64,000 nucleotides of DNA from Dasyornis broadbenti (taxonomy: Eukaryota; Chordata; Aves; Passeriformes; Dasyornithidae): assembly GCA_013397935.1 (NCBI GenBank), contig VZRN01005381.1:106838-170837 (forward strand), in the 5' to 3' direction. Below, in pieces: positions 1 through 13,029 of the stretch. Position 1 is the stretch's first letter. Each line of letters begins with the position of its first letter. Position numbers and translations under genes: made by a program. A model generated the notes under the pieces. The model saw nothing but the letters and a program-made list of their open reading frames with translations. It did no database searches and was not told the DNA's origin.

Positions 1-1099
1 TGTCAAAAAAGTAACTGTTCCGGGGTATTACACGGGAAATATTGCATTTGTCAATTTAAATATTTGGTAAAAAATTGAACAAAGTGTATAAAACTAGTAT
101 AAAAGTGTTTAAAAATTGTATAAAAATATAAGAACTGTATAAAATTCAATAAAGTATATAAAACTTGTTGGGATGGAATCAGGCCATATAAAAAATTATA
201 GGAAAAAAGTCAGCCTCCCTATTAAGATAACTCAGATTTATTATTGCTGTATATGATGTTAATTTACCATATCTGCTAACATATGTACCATTAATTTTGT
301 TATCAAAGTGAAGTAACTGGAGCTAGGCAGAAAATCTCCAAGTTCGTCTAATAGTGACGTGTATTTTATAAATACAAAAGAAAGTAGTGTTTCTCCAACC
401 TACTTCAAATACTTCATAAATAATTGTCACAGGACAAACCTGCTTAAGCAAGATGTCTACGTTTCTAATGTAAAAGCTTTCTGTTTTCAGTTTTACCCTA
501 GATTGATAGACAAATATGCAGTTGGATTAGACTACAAAATGTTGCCTCTTGGCCATTTAGATAGACACAGAGGGATACACAGAAGAATCATTATTCGACT
601 GAAGTAGCCAGGTTTTTGTTTTGCTAAACTTATTTTTACATAGCAAAATTGCTTCAGAGCAAACAGGCATTCTAAAGCTGAATATTTTAAAGAATAAAAT
701 GAAAAAATGAAAAAAATTACTTGAGAAGTTTATTCAGGTGCAAGATAACTGGAATATGCACAGTGGGCAAAATGTTACTGTAATAAGTCTATGGGAAATC
801 CTGCAGTGAATTTCACTGTGAATTATTGGACATACTGAAGACAGTTATATAGGGAGTACACTCAACAGGTTTTGTTCAGAGTATTTGCCCTCGTTGACTA
901 AAACAGCTACACAGCTTCTTAGAGTCACTACTGTTGTGTAAATACCTGCATTAGAATCGTTCAGATGAGTCTTCATGGTTTTTATAAGAATTTGAATTAT
1001 TTGGCTGATACTTGCCAAACTGGACAGAAGGTATAAAGGCTCAAACAGCTGCAATTATATTATAATTATAAAATAGGTATAATGTTATTATTATTAATA
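1..1099. other. AT-rich non-coding DNA, no gene seen
   Basis: No exon, RNA gene or known repeat is recognised here. Near the left edge, 83-164 holds a degenerate array in which a GTATAAAA-like word recurs about every 15-25 bases. The longest open frames, at 359-607 (+) and 845-1054 (-), are under 85 codons, lack recognisable domains and look like chance frames in AT-rich DNA. The array could be the edge of an unrecognised LTR or simply a decayed microsatellite. Confidence 0.6.
83..164. repeat. Degenerate TATAAAA-rich tandem array
   Basis: About five copies of a GTATAAAA or TTTAAAA word lie at irregular 15-25 base spacing (for example GTGTATAAAACT, CTGTATAAAATTC, AGTATATAAAACT). Each looks like a TATA box, but their number and regular spacing suggest decayed tandem duplication rather than a promoter. 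No downstream gene is visible. Confidence 0.45.
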
Positions 1100-1362
1100 T
1101 TGCCATCCAGAGGTACTGGACATGCTCAAGAATTAGGTTGGTATGAATTTCATGAGGTTCAACAAGGCCAAGTGCAAGGTTCTTCACCTGGACCAGAGCA
1201 ATCCCCAGTGTCAATAAAGGATGTATAAGGATGGAATTGAACACACCCCTGTCAAGAAGGACTTGGGGGTTCAGGTGAATGAAAAATTGGATGTGAGCAG
1301 GTAATGTGTGCTTAGAGCCCAGAAAGCCAATTGTATCCTGAGCTACATCAAAAAGTGAATGT
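1100..1362 (+). mobile_element. CR1 LINE fragment (ORF2 reverse-transcriptase region)
   Basis: The sense strand reads like the part of CR1 ORF2 just after the FADD motif: GCCATCCAGAGG, then CATGAGGTTCAACAAGGCC, then GACTTGGGGG, then CCAGAAAGCCAATTGTATCC. These correspond to the avian CR1 stretch usually read as HEVQQGQV/MKFNKAKC, KDLGVLVD and AKKANGILG. The copy is truncated at both ends and has no 3' tail. The frame is broken by small indels and no product is expected. The open frame on the opposite strand (1041-1463) is a shadow of this element. Confidence 0.8.
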
Positions 1363-2001
1363 TTTAACTCATGCTGCTCAGAGTGAATTACAGTAATTTG
1401 AGAACATATCCTTATTTGAAAATAGTAAGAGTTATATTCAACATATTTTTCTGACAAGTACAAAAATCAAGGAAATCTCGTTCGATTAGATATATCTTAT
1501 AGCATGTTTGTCTTTGAAGCGTTGCAGAAAAATGGTGCTAATAATGCAATGACTTTGTATTTCCTTGAGAGAAAAAGATTGCACCAACATAGATTTTGTA
1601 ATAAATATGAGAGAGAAAATTGTTCCTACCCTGTAGTATCATTATTGTGGTGATTGGTGGTCTCTGTGATTAAGGTTGCTTCCAAGTTTCCTGATAAAGC
1701 TTTATTTTAGTTGTTAAGACTTCACCCTTGAAAATTGCTTTGTCTTGGTAATAGCCAGCTATAATCTAATTGCAAAGGACAAGGATCTTTTTAGGTTTGA
1801 AGAAAATATGGAAAATTCATATGTTTTAAATTTTCACAGTAAAATGACTGTTTGAAATGTTGTTTAAAAATTGTGTATCTTCAGTTTATCATAGGCAATG
1901 TAGCTTTTTACAAGTTTTGTATTATTTTTTAATAAAAATCTCTCCTTACATACTTATTTGTATGTTAGGGATCTCTTTGTTCCACAGTTATACAATGCTG
2001 C

Positions 2002-2066
2002 TTTTTTTTTTTTTTCAAAGTAGAAATAAAGTAAATACAAAATAAAGACAAAAAAAAAAAAAAAAA
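2002..2066. repeat. Poly-T and poly-A tract pair
   Basis: T14 at 2002-2015 and A17 at 2050-2066 flank about 34 bases and could fold into an A:T hairpin. AATAAA lies at 2041-2046 just before the A tract, as in a retroposed mRNA tail, but no transcript-like body or target-site duplication was found upstream. Confidence 0.7.
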
Positions 2067-3235
2067 GGCAGTATTTGCCATTCTACTTAGAAATGAAGAA
2101 ATACATAGTTTCATATTGGAATGGTCTGGCACTGTGGGTCTAGTTATATTGTGCTGAAAACACATAGGAAAGCTTTAAAAATACTTGTGTTTAAAAAGAA
2201 TAAGGCAAATTAATAAAAAAAATATTATTGTTGTATTGAACAGCTTCATATCTTATCCTAGTGCTGTGATGCCAGATTTCTTCACAGCAACATAACTAAA
2301 TAAAGGATTGGGGTTTTTTCTGTACTAAAAAGACCAAAATCTTATAAAACATATATGTTCTCATATTTTACAAGCTCTCTTTCATACACACACCTAAGAC
2401 ACTTACATGTTAACTTACACAAGCCAAAGTATCATGAGCAATTTTTCTCTCTGCAACATTTTAAATGAAGGATCCTGCTGAATAAGATCTATTAAGCATC
2501 CATACACTTGGTAGGTAATCAATAAAATGAAAGTAAAACCCTGACATTCCACCTCTCCAAGGAAATACAAAGGGGAAAGAGCTCCAAGAAAGGAGAGTAT
2601 CCTATTAACATAAAGTAGAAAGAAGCAGTACTAAATAAAAAATAACAGTGATGATGTTTTGTTATGTACAAGAGAAAATTCTTGGAAGATAATCATGTAA
2701 TAACTGAAGAAATTTTTTGGATGTTCCATGTCTTTAGGATTATCAAACTATAGTTAACTGTCCCTGGAGTAAGTGCTCATGCTAAAGTAAGGCTCAAACT
2801 TCCAGGGTTAGCACAAATTACAGCCTAGAAAGTACAGGAAGAGGGCATTAGACTTTGTGTAAAGAAGGGATAAAAGGAGCTGTATAGGAGACAGGAGAAG
2901 CTGTTTGAAAATCCCCCATCCACTGTAGAATGGAGTCAATTGTTTGTACTAGAAATAACTTTTCTTGTAGGTGACATACGGGAACTTAGCAGTGCTCCTG
3001 TGATTAACCATAAGAGAGAGCAGTGTGAGCAGTTCTTGGCATGACTGGAGAGCAGATCATGGGACAACCACCAGGAACAGCAAGAGGCAGAATAAAATGT
3101 ATCAAGGAGCACAGCAAAGCTTAAAAGGATGACCAGCAAAAGAAGCAGAAAGAAACAACGCACTGCACTATTCAGCAGAACCTATTGATTACACAAGGTC
3201 ATTTTTTTGCTTTGATTAGGCTTTGGATGGTTGGT

Positions 3236-3274
3236 ATTTTTTATTATTACTATTACTATTACTATTATTATTAT
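3236..3274. repeat. (TTA)n / (TTACTA)n microsatellite
   Basis: TTATTATTACTATTACTATT followed by more TTA units forms a simple trinucleotide repeat with C substitutions. In one frame it reads as a leucine run, which explains the open frame at 3223-3459; that frame is not considered a gene. Confidence 0.85.
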
Positions 3275-6200
3275 CCTTACTGTTGTTCGTTTATTGCAAC
3301 AAGATGAAGTCCCACCAAACCCAGCAGTCCCATTTCCGGAAAAAGAAGCTAACTGTAATTGTATTTAAGATATTCTACTTTGACTTGTTTCATCACCTAT
3401 TCATGCTTTCTTTCTTTAAAACACTTCACTTGGGTGAAGTTCCCATCCAAACCTTGTGAAAATTAGACCAAAATTCTTGATGATTAGGTCATGGTTATGA
3501 GTGAAGAAATTTTTGTTGTTTTTTCTCATGTTTTTGGATGTAAAATCAGGTCAGGCTTTTAAAACTGAACCTGGATGATGGTGTTAGCTGTCAATTTTTG
3601 ACACAGTGGTCACACAATCAAGGCCTACAGCCACAAATCTGAACTGCAGAGTCATGAAAACAGCCCAGTGAGGTGATTTGCTCACACTAAGTGCACAGCC
3701 AAATTGATGGATGACTACTGATTAGTAAAAATTTATTCTTGTGAGGATTAAAGTGAAATACCAATATACACGTTGTAGGCATTTATAGGTTCATCATGTT
3801 GAAAAAAGGAAACTTGCTATCTTAGGTCCCACCAATGGCAAGTCTCTGCTATGTTGCATAGCCTACCTTAGTACTTAAAAATGAACCTGAGCTTGATTTA
3901 ACTCATGTACCCAAAGCAAACCTGATCTTGATCTACATCTCCCCATGGAAGAAAAAGTACTTCTCAGCTAAAATCATGACTTCCTTGTTAAATGAAGTCT
4001 TTTTCTGTCATTTCAGGGTGCTGTGCAACACTTCCTGTTTTAAAGAAAATTCTGTAAGTATGTTTTAATGTGGGGGACTTTTTTGTCCAAAATTCAATGT
4101 AATCTATGCAAATTTATGTTTTCCTCGAAATCAAATTATCTTTAAATAAAACATGTAAAATTAATTTTAATTTCTTTTTTTTTTTTTCAATTGTCCCAAC
4201 TGTATTGCTTAAGCACAAGTGTTATCTAAGGAGAATAATGTAACGTAGAGAGCATGAGACAGACAGACTTGAAGGGAAATACAGTTCGAGTTTTGTCTTA
4301 GTCAAATTATTAGTACAGCCATCTATTTAGGAAAGGCACCATAGAACACCAAGAATAGATTCATACCTCCTTTTGCATCACTGCAGTAAGCTTCAGTGTT
4401 GCTTTAGTGAATGCTGCTTTTCTGTTTTGCATGGGTAGGGACTCTTTTGCTCACTTTATTGTTTTCTACTCAACGCTCTCATGTCTCTAGCTCTCCCCTA
4501 GGCTTCTTTTATTTTGGTATTATATTTTGCAGCTACCATAACACCACACTCTTTAGCATTCAAATTCTTTGTTGAACCTGACATTTTAATTGAATTGAAA
4601 AATGGGATTGCTTTCCAAAAATAAAACACCTAAGCTCAAATGATACTGTGCTTGAACATATGAAGTATTACATAGTGGAAATGTTTTGTTTTTAATATAT
4701 CTTTGAGTACTTCACATTGGTTACTGCAAAATAATGATAGACACGATATGCTTCAGTTTTTTACCAAGGTGATAATACAATCTGTTTTTACCACCTTGCT
4801 TTCTCTTCCAAACTCCTGTCTGGATAGCTGTGAAGATAAATTGTTTGTGAAATGCTGACATACATTAGCGGGGATTGCTATAAGAAAGTCCGTAACAAAA
4901 TCAATAACTCTGCCTTCAAAGTAGCACTTAAATAGTGTGTAATAATTTGGCTTGAGGCCATACCTTGAGCAAAAATATTGAGTGGCTGTGCATTAAGTGA
5001 GAACCGTGTATTCTGTGCAGTGAATGAGGAAGGACAAGGAACAGAACAACCCAATCTTCTGTTTTGAAGTGACACTTTTATTTTAAAATGTCTGTTATTT
5101 TAAAAAGATAGTATTGCATAATATATAAGGTAAGGACTATAGACAGTGGAAAAAAAGAAAATATTATGCAAATATATACATACATATGCAAAAAGAGATT
5201 AAAGTAAGGTTATTAACCATTTTAATTCTCACTTCTTCATGGCTACTTATTTCTTTCTCTTTTCTATAATTTGATGAATGTGTACTCTTTCTAAGATGAC
5301 CTGAAGTAATGATTTTCTTTTGGTTTACATTGAACTTAAACCTAACTGTATAGAATGTGATTCCCAAGGATTCCCTAAACTGGGTATCTAGGGAATCAGT
5401 ACTGGATGTCTTGCCATGACAAACATTTGTCCTTCTCCATATAAACTATTCTATAGAATGCCAACATACAATAAGCCAAGGGCTAGTCAGCTCCAGGCTT
5501 TAACCTGCCTTCTGCACCATGTTCTGCTCAACAGTATAGAATTATCTTAATGATGACGAATTTGGTATCTGAAGTCAATTTCTTCCCTAATTATTCCTCT
5601 AGGAAAAATGATGCATAAAGTTATTTAGTAGTGTGTGCTATTTATTTTCAAGCACCCTTTCAGAGAGTATTTGAACAAAAGTAGGTATGAAATTTTGCAG
5701 GGCAATTGGTGAATTTTATTAGAGTTCTTGGTTTACTAGTTTGTTCCACAGTCTTATCTAAACCAGTGTTGTCTTGTTTTAGACATCTAACTCTGAATTA
5801 GTTAATCAATTAATTTATTCTATAGTCAGTAGAGGAAATAGAGCAGCTTTAGAGGATAATTACTTTCATGCTGAAGCAGCCAGATAAATCACTATATGCT
5901 TACTGTTCTGTCTTTCCAGTTGTTTTGAAATAAGAGTGTGGTGACTAACTCAGAGCTAGATGTCCATCTGTAGAATGTATTAAATATCTTGAGATGATTC
6001 CCACCTTGGTCTCCATGAATTGGCTCCACATATTTTTTGACAAATACTCTACATCAAGCTGCCTGGTTCAGATTTTGCAAGAACATGAATTTGTATTTAC
6101 AAGAATATATTTTTAATGGAAACACCAATTCTTTTGAATATTAAAATCTTAAACAGTTTTCTGTAGATATAATTTTTTGGTTTCTACTCTAAAATATGCT

Positions 6201-8579
6201 CTATATCAAGATTAGTTAGAGAATAGGCAAATGTTTTCAGTTTTAGTCCAACGGTTTTGTATTAAGCACATTTTAATGCATAGGGAATGTCTCCCTTAGT
6301 TTTTCAGGAGATAAAAGATACTAGGTGTATTCTTGAATTTGAATTTAAGGCAATCAAACACTTCTTTTTAATTCCTTAAATTTAAAACAAATAAAAAGTT
6401 AATATTAGAGATTTTTCTAGCAAAGTGCAAAATGATATTTCTAAATAAGATCAGGAGCTTTCCTCAGGAAAGCGAAGGTAAATGAGGACTGTGAGTATAG
6501 ATTAACCTTATTCTATTAATTTGACCATTTTGCAGCAGAAAGTAAATGCTGGGGAAAAAAAAAAAGATGCCCTAAACCCACAACACTTTGCATAGATATT
6601 ACTTCTCTTGTCTGTAAGCCTTCCAATGAAAAGGAAAATTAACAAATGGCTGTACTCCATATATTTAAATGGTATTAAAGGTAATCCTTTAGGAATGTAG
6701 ATAATCACAACTATGGTAAATTAATGCCTCAAGAGAGAATGAAAGTTTCAAGTGGAATGAGATTTTTGGTATTTAGAAATTGAAGGACTTTTCAACTAAG
6801 GCTTAGGTTTAGAGGACTAATATGTGAAAGATAAGAAGAGCAAAATATGCAGATCTCAATGAAAAAAAATTGTTAGGAACTGCTGTGGCAACTGTCAAAA
6901 ACATAACCAACTAAATTATTTATTATAAATACTATTAATTACAATTTTACCCTTTCTTTTCTATCTATGAATTTCTTGCAAACTATTGCCGAGTCTGTCA
7001 ATGTATTCATTGTTCATATGTATTTGCCTATGGCCCATTCACAGCTGCTCACATTGATTAGTCACTATTTGTTATTTTTAGTGTATGATTGCTCATCTTA
7101 TATGTATTGTTTTTGCTCTCAGATTGGTTCACACTGCATTATACTAAATAGGATAATAAAGAATAAGAGATAATGGTGAATTATGACTGCCATCCTATGA
7201 ATGAATTTTAGGCAAATAATTATTCATACTAACTTTGAAAAGATATCCAGAATTCACAGACTTTTTTGGATGGCTAGTTGCAATCTGTGTAATCAGGAAC
7301 AATGGACAATAATGGCTCACACAGCACAATTAACTCACTGCTGTGTATTAGTGCGGATATTTGTATATTATGATCTACATTATTTGACCAGCTGTTCCTA
7401 CTCTTCTCATATGTGATCACAATGGCTCCCATAATCACCTATGCAGTATTAGTTACTTGGTTTTTAAAAGCTGTATTTTGCAGACAAAGAAGCTTGGTAT
7501 AATAATATGAAGTGCTCATTGTAACATGCAGTCAGCTGGAGCTGGATGATAAATAAAGGAAAGATATTTTGAGTTAAGAAAATATTCTGAACATTAGCAG
7601 TTCTTCCAGAAATGTTTACCATAAAACCACCATGAACTCATACTCTAGTCACACCAGAAGGACAAGGAAATGACTGAATGGGTGAGGAAAATGAAAGGAC
7701 AACAGAAACCAGTAATTTCAGCTCAAGGGACAGGATATGGCTGTCACAACAAACTGCAGGAACTTTTGTCATTACCAACCGTATCACACTTAACCTCTGA
7801 GTGAGTTAAGGAATGTGTCATGACTGTAGAACTGCAGGCTAACATTTCAGCTGTGTTAATTCTATACATCATAAAAGTAGATAGGGAATATATGTCAGTC
7901 ATTCTATAATGAAAGGCAGGACAGATAAGTATCTTCTTCAGACAATTTACGCTAAGCCAAGATAAATGTTTCATACTGTCCTCTGAAGATGCCTATCTCT
8001 GTTCACTAGCTACTGCAATATATTTGAACTTGCTGCATCATTTTTTTGTATAGTTAAAATTAGTTTGGATTAATTACAACATAGCCACCAAAACTTCAGG
8101 GATCAAGAAGATTCTTCTTTCTCCCAGGCTATATTCTAAGGTGATGATTTATTGTGTTCTCTGGGGTGAAGAAGGAGTGGAAACAAATTTTCTCGGGCTG
8201 AGAAATGTTTAATAACAAGATTTTTTTCTTCTATTGTATGCATAAATTATATACCAAGCTTTTAGTATTAGGAAGAGTCTGAAATATCAGAAATGTTAGA
8301 AAGTGGTTTCTTGGGTTGTTCTCCTTAATGTAGGTTTCAAAATTACACTTAAACACACTTGAGAATTCAAAATATATCGCTTAACATATGGTATATGTTT
8401 TTATGTTAGTGATGGCAATAACATTCCAGTTAGTTCCTTAAATAATTTTCTTTTTCTAGCCATTGTTTGTATTCACCTTGAAACAAATGTTCTTTCCCTG
8501 GGAGCAGATTTTATATTATTATTTTTGAAATTTTGCTGAAGTGAGCATCTCAGAGTCTGAAATGAGAATTACAGACAAA

Positions 8580-9115
8580 TGTTGGTGGCATGCAGGAAAA
8601 AAATCAGGTAGAAAGTCTCATGGCTCTAGATAAAAGACAGGAAGATCACTTGCCAGTTACCACCCTAGACAGAGCAGACTCGGCTAGGAGTAATTTAATT
8701 AATTACCAATTAAAGTGGATTAGGATGGTGAGAAACAAATTCCAAAATACTTAAAACAACTTCTTCCTCTCATCTTCTTAGTCTGAGCACCACTCCTTCA
8801 TTTCCCACTTCTCTACCTCTTCCCAAACCTTCCAAGTGGCACAAGGAAATGGGGATTACCTCCTCTCTGCCACTCCTTCTTCTTCATGCCTTTCCTCTGC
8901 TTTACCATGGGTCTCCTCCATGAGCTGCAGTACCTGTCAGGAGCATCCTCCAGTTTGGCTTTTTCATGCATGGCTCCTTAGGCCATATCTCTGTGCTGTA
9001 GGGAATACATCTCCACAGGCTGCAGGGGAATGTCTGCTCCAGCACCTGGAGAACCTCTTTCCCCTCCTTAAATACCTTGATCTGTAGGACTGTTTCTCAC
9101 AGATTTTCCCCCCCT
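8580..9115 (-). mobile_element. Solo LTR, family A (ERVL-like), decayed
   Basis: On the plus strand it begins TGTTGGTGGCATGCAGG, the reverse complement of a family A end. The order of landmarks then follows the family: GATAAAAGACAGGAAGATCAC, AGAGCAGACTCGGCTAGG, TTAATTAATTACCAATTAAA, the region near 8820-8850 (CAAGGAAATGGGGATTACC), CTGCAGGGGAATGTCTGCTCC, AGCACCTGGAGAACCTC and TGTTTCTCACAGATT. It reads clearly to about 9115. A doubtful continuation runs to about 9250 but lacks the canonical 5' start of the LTR, so no target-site duplication can be defined. There is no retroviral interior on either side. Confidence 0.75.
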
Positions 9116-9357
9116 TATTCCTCTCTTAGGGAGGAGGATGTTTCTCCCATTGGATACGGGAACTTCTCTTCTGAGAAAAAGCTGCTGTCTGTTGGTGGAG
9201 GATTTTGTTGTTAAGTTTTTAGAAAAATACTTATATTTATGCCTATCCATTCTTTTATTCTCTTTTTTTTTTTTTTTTTTCTTTCCTAGAGATGAATTTT
9301 AGTTTTCTCCAAAGAAAATATCATACCAAAGAATTCCTCACCTAATCAATAAAGTGA
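9116..9357. other. Non-coding spacer with T18 tract
   Basis: Possibly the unrecognisable remainder of the adjoining family A LTR, followed by an uninterrupted T18 run at 9263-9280. Nothing coding is seen. Confidence 0.5.
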
Positions 9358-9492
9358 TCAAAACTAGGTTGGATGGGGCTCTGTGCAACCTGATCTAGTG
9401 AATAACATCCCTGTCCGTGGCAGGGGGGCTGGAAGTAGATGATGTTTAAGGTCCCTTCCAACCAAAATAATTCCATGGTTCTATGATTTTAT
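9358..9492 (+). mobile_element. CR1 LINE 3' end
   Basis: GGTTGGATGGGGCTCTGTGC, CAACCTGATCTAGTG, then GATGATGTTTAAGGTCCC, TTCCAACCAAAATAATTCCA and TGGTTCTATGATTTT match the avian CR1 3' UTR and its ATTCTATG-type tail. It is severely 5'-truncated, as most CR1 copies are, and contains no coding sequence. Confidence 0.9.
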
Positions 9493-10194
9493 AACAAACA
9501 ATAAAAATTAGACAAAATTCTCTACTTATATTATTTGCAGAAACCAGATGACTTATGTAATAGCCAATAAAATACCCCACCTCTCTATTTTAAAAAACAG
9601 AAATTGAAAGGTGAGCATCATGAAAAAAAAGGATTTTTTGTTAGCACTCATTGTACAGAGCCAGCTTCTGTTTTATGACAAATAATAAGGCTCCTAAGCG
9701 ATTCACCACTACTAAATTGAGGCCTCCATCTTCTATCTGATTATTAAAATAGATGATAAAATTTTTCCCTGATATGAAGTAATATACATTCAATTTAGAA
9801 AAAGAGAGTTCCTTTTTTCATCATTTTCTAAGGAATAAATGGCATTTCTAGGTGACAATTTCTTCTTAAAATAATGAAGTGAGAGAGAAGAAGTAGTATT
9901 CTCTAGAAATGTCTATGTCTCTCCACTGATTGCACAGGAAACCTACAATAGCTGGCTTGTACTACAAAATTCAATTTCTAAAATTTAAAAAGATATTTTG
10001 ATATTATGCAACATTAGAGAGTACACGTTACATGATTAAAAAGTAAAGATATAATGACAATCTTAAAGGAGTGCCATTCAAAAGAGAAATAGAAATTGTC
10101 AAAAATTGAAATAAAACCAGTTCAGGTAAAAAAGCGTTCCCACTAAAAGTAATTAACATACTACTCTTAGAAACTGTGAATAATCAATTCCTGA
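9493..10194. other. Non-coding AT-rich DNA
   Basis: About 700 bases between two CR1 3' ends. No open frame, simple repeat or known element was recognised. Confidence 0.55.
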
Positions 10195-10300
10195 GTGGCC
10201 TGGCAGGACAAAGGACTGAGCAATCTGAGCAAATTTCAAAAGTTGTCCTGCTTTGACTGGGATTTTGGACTATATGTCTTCCAAAGGTTCTTTGCAGTGT
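10195..10300 (+). mobile_element. Old CR1 3' fragment
   Basis: GAGCAATCTGAGCAAATTTC, AAAAGTTGTCCTGCTTTGAC and TTTTGGACTATATGTCTTCC, then AAAGGTTCTTTGCA correspond to an older CR1 3' UTR type (GTCCTGCTTTGAGCAGG ... GGACTAGATGACCTCC). It is more diverged than the 9.4 kb copy and the terminal tail is no longer visible. Confidence 0.65.
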
Positions 10301-12781
10301 AAGCACTTATATACTCGTAAGTGATTACATTTGTTTTACATTACCATTTGTCTTATAATAGATATCAATTTTATTTTTTTGTTATAACTATCTTTTATAT
10401 AATTTTATGCAAGTCATGATATTAAGTAAATATTTTATGCCGTTCTAGATGAATGAAAAACACTATGCATAAAGGCAATCTCCATAATTACTGCTAAGTG
10501 CCTAAAGCTTCATTTCATAGACTTACAACACCTATGAACACAGTGAGCTCATGTTCAGAATACTCTCACATTACCTCTTGTCAAAGTCTGCATTTTAATG
10601 ACTGAGGACCTTGGTGACCTTTTAGATTTGTAATGTGTTTTTCATCTCTCCTCAAATTTTTGAAAAGATTGGAAACTTCTCCATTAAGTAAATTATGCAA
10701 TTTAATTGCCTTTCCATCCATATAATAAACCCTTTAATAAGAATATTACAATGAAGCAGTGATGAACTTGTACCTTAGCTGAAGGAAACATGAAGCAATT
10801 CTGTCAAGATTGTACAGTGAATAAGCAGCAACAATTCTATTTGACAAGTGAAAGCCTCTGTCTCTAAGTTATTCACTCTACATGTCCATTATGGTCAATA
10901 GAGAAAGACACTTCCAAGAAGCAGTCAATTTCATTTTCTATTAGATGTATAAAATAGATTAAATAAATAGCACTCTTGCAACTGATTACAAAGGAGCCCA
11001 AGAGTACTACTCAGATGTAAATGAATCACATGGCAATTCTTGACTCCTACTTAACAGCCATTAGAGTAGATCTGAAAAGATTTTGGAATGATAGCTTCAA
11101 AGGGAATTTCAAGAGCTAATTACACTTTTATTCCAAACCTGAAAATGTAATTTTTCTTCTTCTCAAAAATAAAATTAATTTATATTTAGAATAATAATTT
11201 ATAAAAATATTTAATATCTAAATAAACATGAATAAATCTGAGACCTGTTCTTGGCTTATTTTAAAAATAAATTTGGTATTTTCATATGATTTCATGCATC
11301 TCAGTAAGAGCAGTGACAAGAGAAGAAATAACTTAAGAAAACTTGAGCTATCAGGCAATTTAACAAAATTCAGCTTAAAGAGGAAATAATCAAATATGTA
11401 TTTCACTTAGAAGAAAATGCATTTTGAAATAGAAAGCATTTTAAGGACCACTTTTTAAACCAATTCCACAGAAGACTACACCGTAGTGTCTTCTTTAGTT
11501 TTAACCATATCCTGATTCTTGTAGTTAATCATGAAAACTAACACATATATTCTAAAAAGGAAAAATCATCTGCTATATATGAAGACAAGCTTATTATGTA
11601 GGTCACTGAATGATTCACAGTAAATTGCTTATCAAGGGAATACAGTCTCATAGTGAGTTGTCTCAAAGCAAATAACCTATTTAATGTTGAATAAATCAAT
11701 AAAAATCTGTATAAATAGTCTTGTTCTCTGGATTGCTCATGTTTATGATGACATTTTTGTATGACATTGAACTTTTAGCTGGAGAAGAAGTATCAATATT
11801 TTGAAGCTCCATCAGGAATGCCACCCTTAAGAGCCATGAAGGCCAGGAAACAACCTATGAAGTTTGGGGAGTCTACAATAGTATGTACACAGCTGTGTTC
11901 CTGGATCAAATTATGCACAGCATTCACAAATGGAAAGTAAAACGTGCAAGGTCTCAAAGTTGATGCAGTTAAGAAAGCTGGTAAATGTTAATTGATCTTT
12001 TAAAGTTACGAGTTCAGGAAGATACAGAGCACTAATAATAGCAATTCCTAATTCATGTTCTTTAACATTTACTTGACATCCACCTTTATATTTTCTTAGG
12101 AGTGCTGTATAATTTTAAAGAGCACTTCTGTTTCCAGACAGTACACACTAGTGTTTCTGTGCTACTCTTTTTGTTTTCTCAAAATGCATATATGAAAATT
12201 ACAGTTTGGTTCTTATTAACCAACTCCATGAACTTCATGAAGAGCCCAGACTCTTAAAAGCCTGCTTGCAAAAGGACCCCACAACCAAAAGTCATAGTGT
12301 TGGAACAAACCATTCCACAGCTTAGTGTGGCATACCGATGTTTTCAGAGAAGACAAATCAATCTTTGATGAGATAGTTTTTCCTTCCCCTACATCATTGT
12401 TTGACTACCTCTCCCTATTCTCCAGACTCTGAGGAAAAGACATTGCAGGATTTCTGAGGATGCTGAGAGTGGCCACACATTACTTCCTGTAAAAAATTGT
12501 TTGCTTTCATGGCTGCAACACCAAAGTCGAAGTTCAGCCTTATTTTTTTTTTTATCCTAACCTCCCATACAAATTTGATGTCACTGTACACCCTCTCCAA
12601 GCCCTCTAAATAGAATAAAAAATCGAAACAGTAAAAAGGGTGCAACAGCCTTTCATCCTACATCCTTCTCACTCCTACTTACATTATTCTCTTGTGAGTT
12701 AGCTGCACAATGTGTTCAAAGCTTGCTTGTTCCAGACTGATACAAGTCTGTAAATGCTTACAGGTGTTAAGTTCTGCTTTC
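10301..12781. other. Non-coding AT-rich DNA
   Basis: About 2.5 kb with no supported gene or classified repeat. Open frames at 11218-11406 (-) and 12415-12645 (-) are short, without domains, and considered chance. A T-rich run lies near 12541-12552. Confidence 0.55.
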
Positions 12782-13029
12782 ACAGAATCATGGGAACATA
12801 AATAACTCAGTCTAGAAGGAATTTAAAATGTCTCTATCCAAGCTCCTGATCAAATTACGGTCAGCTTTTCAATCAGACCAGGTTGCTCGGTGTTTGATAA
12901 AGTCTTTGAAAACCTGCAAGGATGGAGCCTGCACATGATTTGATAAAAGCTTTTCCTTATATCGAGTACAAATGAATGTCTCGTATCTCAGTTTATTCCT
13001 GCTGTTTCTCACCCTTCTACTTGCACTAC
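12782..13029 (-). mobile_element. CR1 LINE, 3' segment (left part of an interrupted copy)
   Basis: The plus strand reads as the reverse complement of CR1: CACAGAATCATGGGAACATA, then AAGCTCCTGATCAAATTACG, CAGACCAGGTTGCTCGG, AAACCTGCAAGGATGGAGCC and TATCTCAGTTTATTCCTGCT. The last corresponds to the usual CAGTTTGTGCCTGTTG landmark. The 3' end of the element is at the left. It stops abruptly at the first base of a family B LTR and resumes on the other side at 13589. Confidence 0.8.

Larger units (their letters stand above)
1363..8579. other. Long AT-rich non-coding stretch
   Basis: About 7 kb with no supported gene. It contains a T14 tract (2002-2015) and an A17 tract (2050-2066) that could pair as a hairpin, an AATAAA directly before the A tract, a TTA/TTACTA microsatellite (3236-3274), a T13 tract (4175-4187), an A11 tract (6555-6565) and a small hairpin with 9-base arms (5369-5377 and 5389-5397). 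All open frames are under 85 codons, AT-driven and without domains. No transposon family was recognised, though ancient decayed ones could be missed by eye. Confidence 0.6.

Noticed and set aside
1041..1463. 140-codon frame on the minus strand
   Set aside because: Antisense shadow of the CR1 fragment at 1100-1362.
1857..2066. Possible processed retrocopy ending in AATAAA plus poly-A
   Set aside because: No transcript-like body, coding homology or target-site duplication; AATAAA and A tracts are common in this AT-rich DNA.
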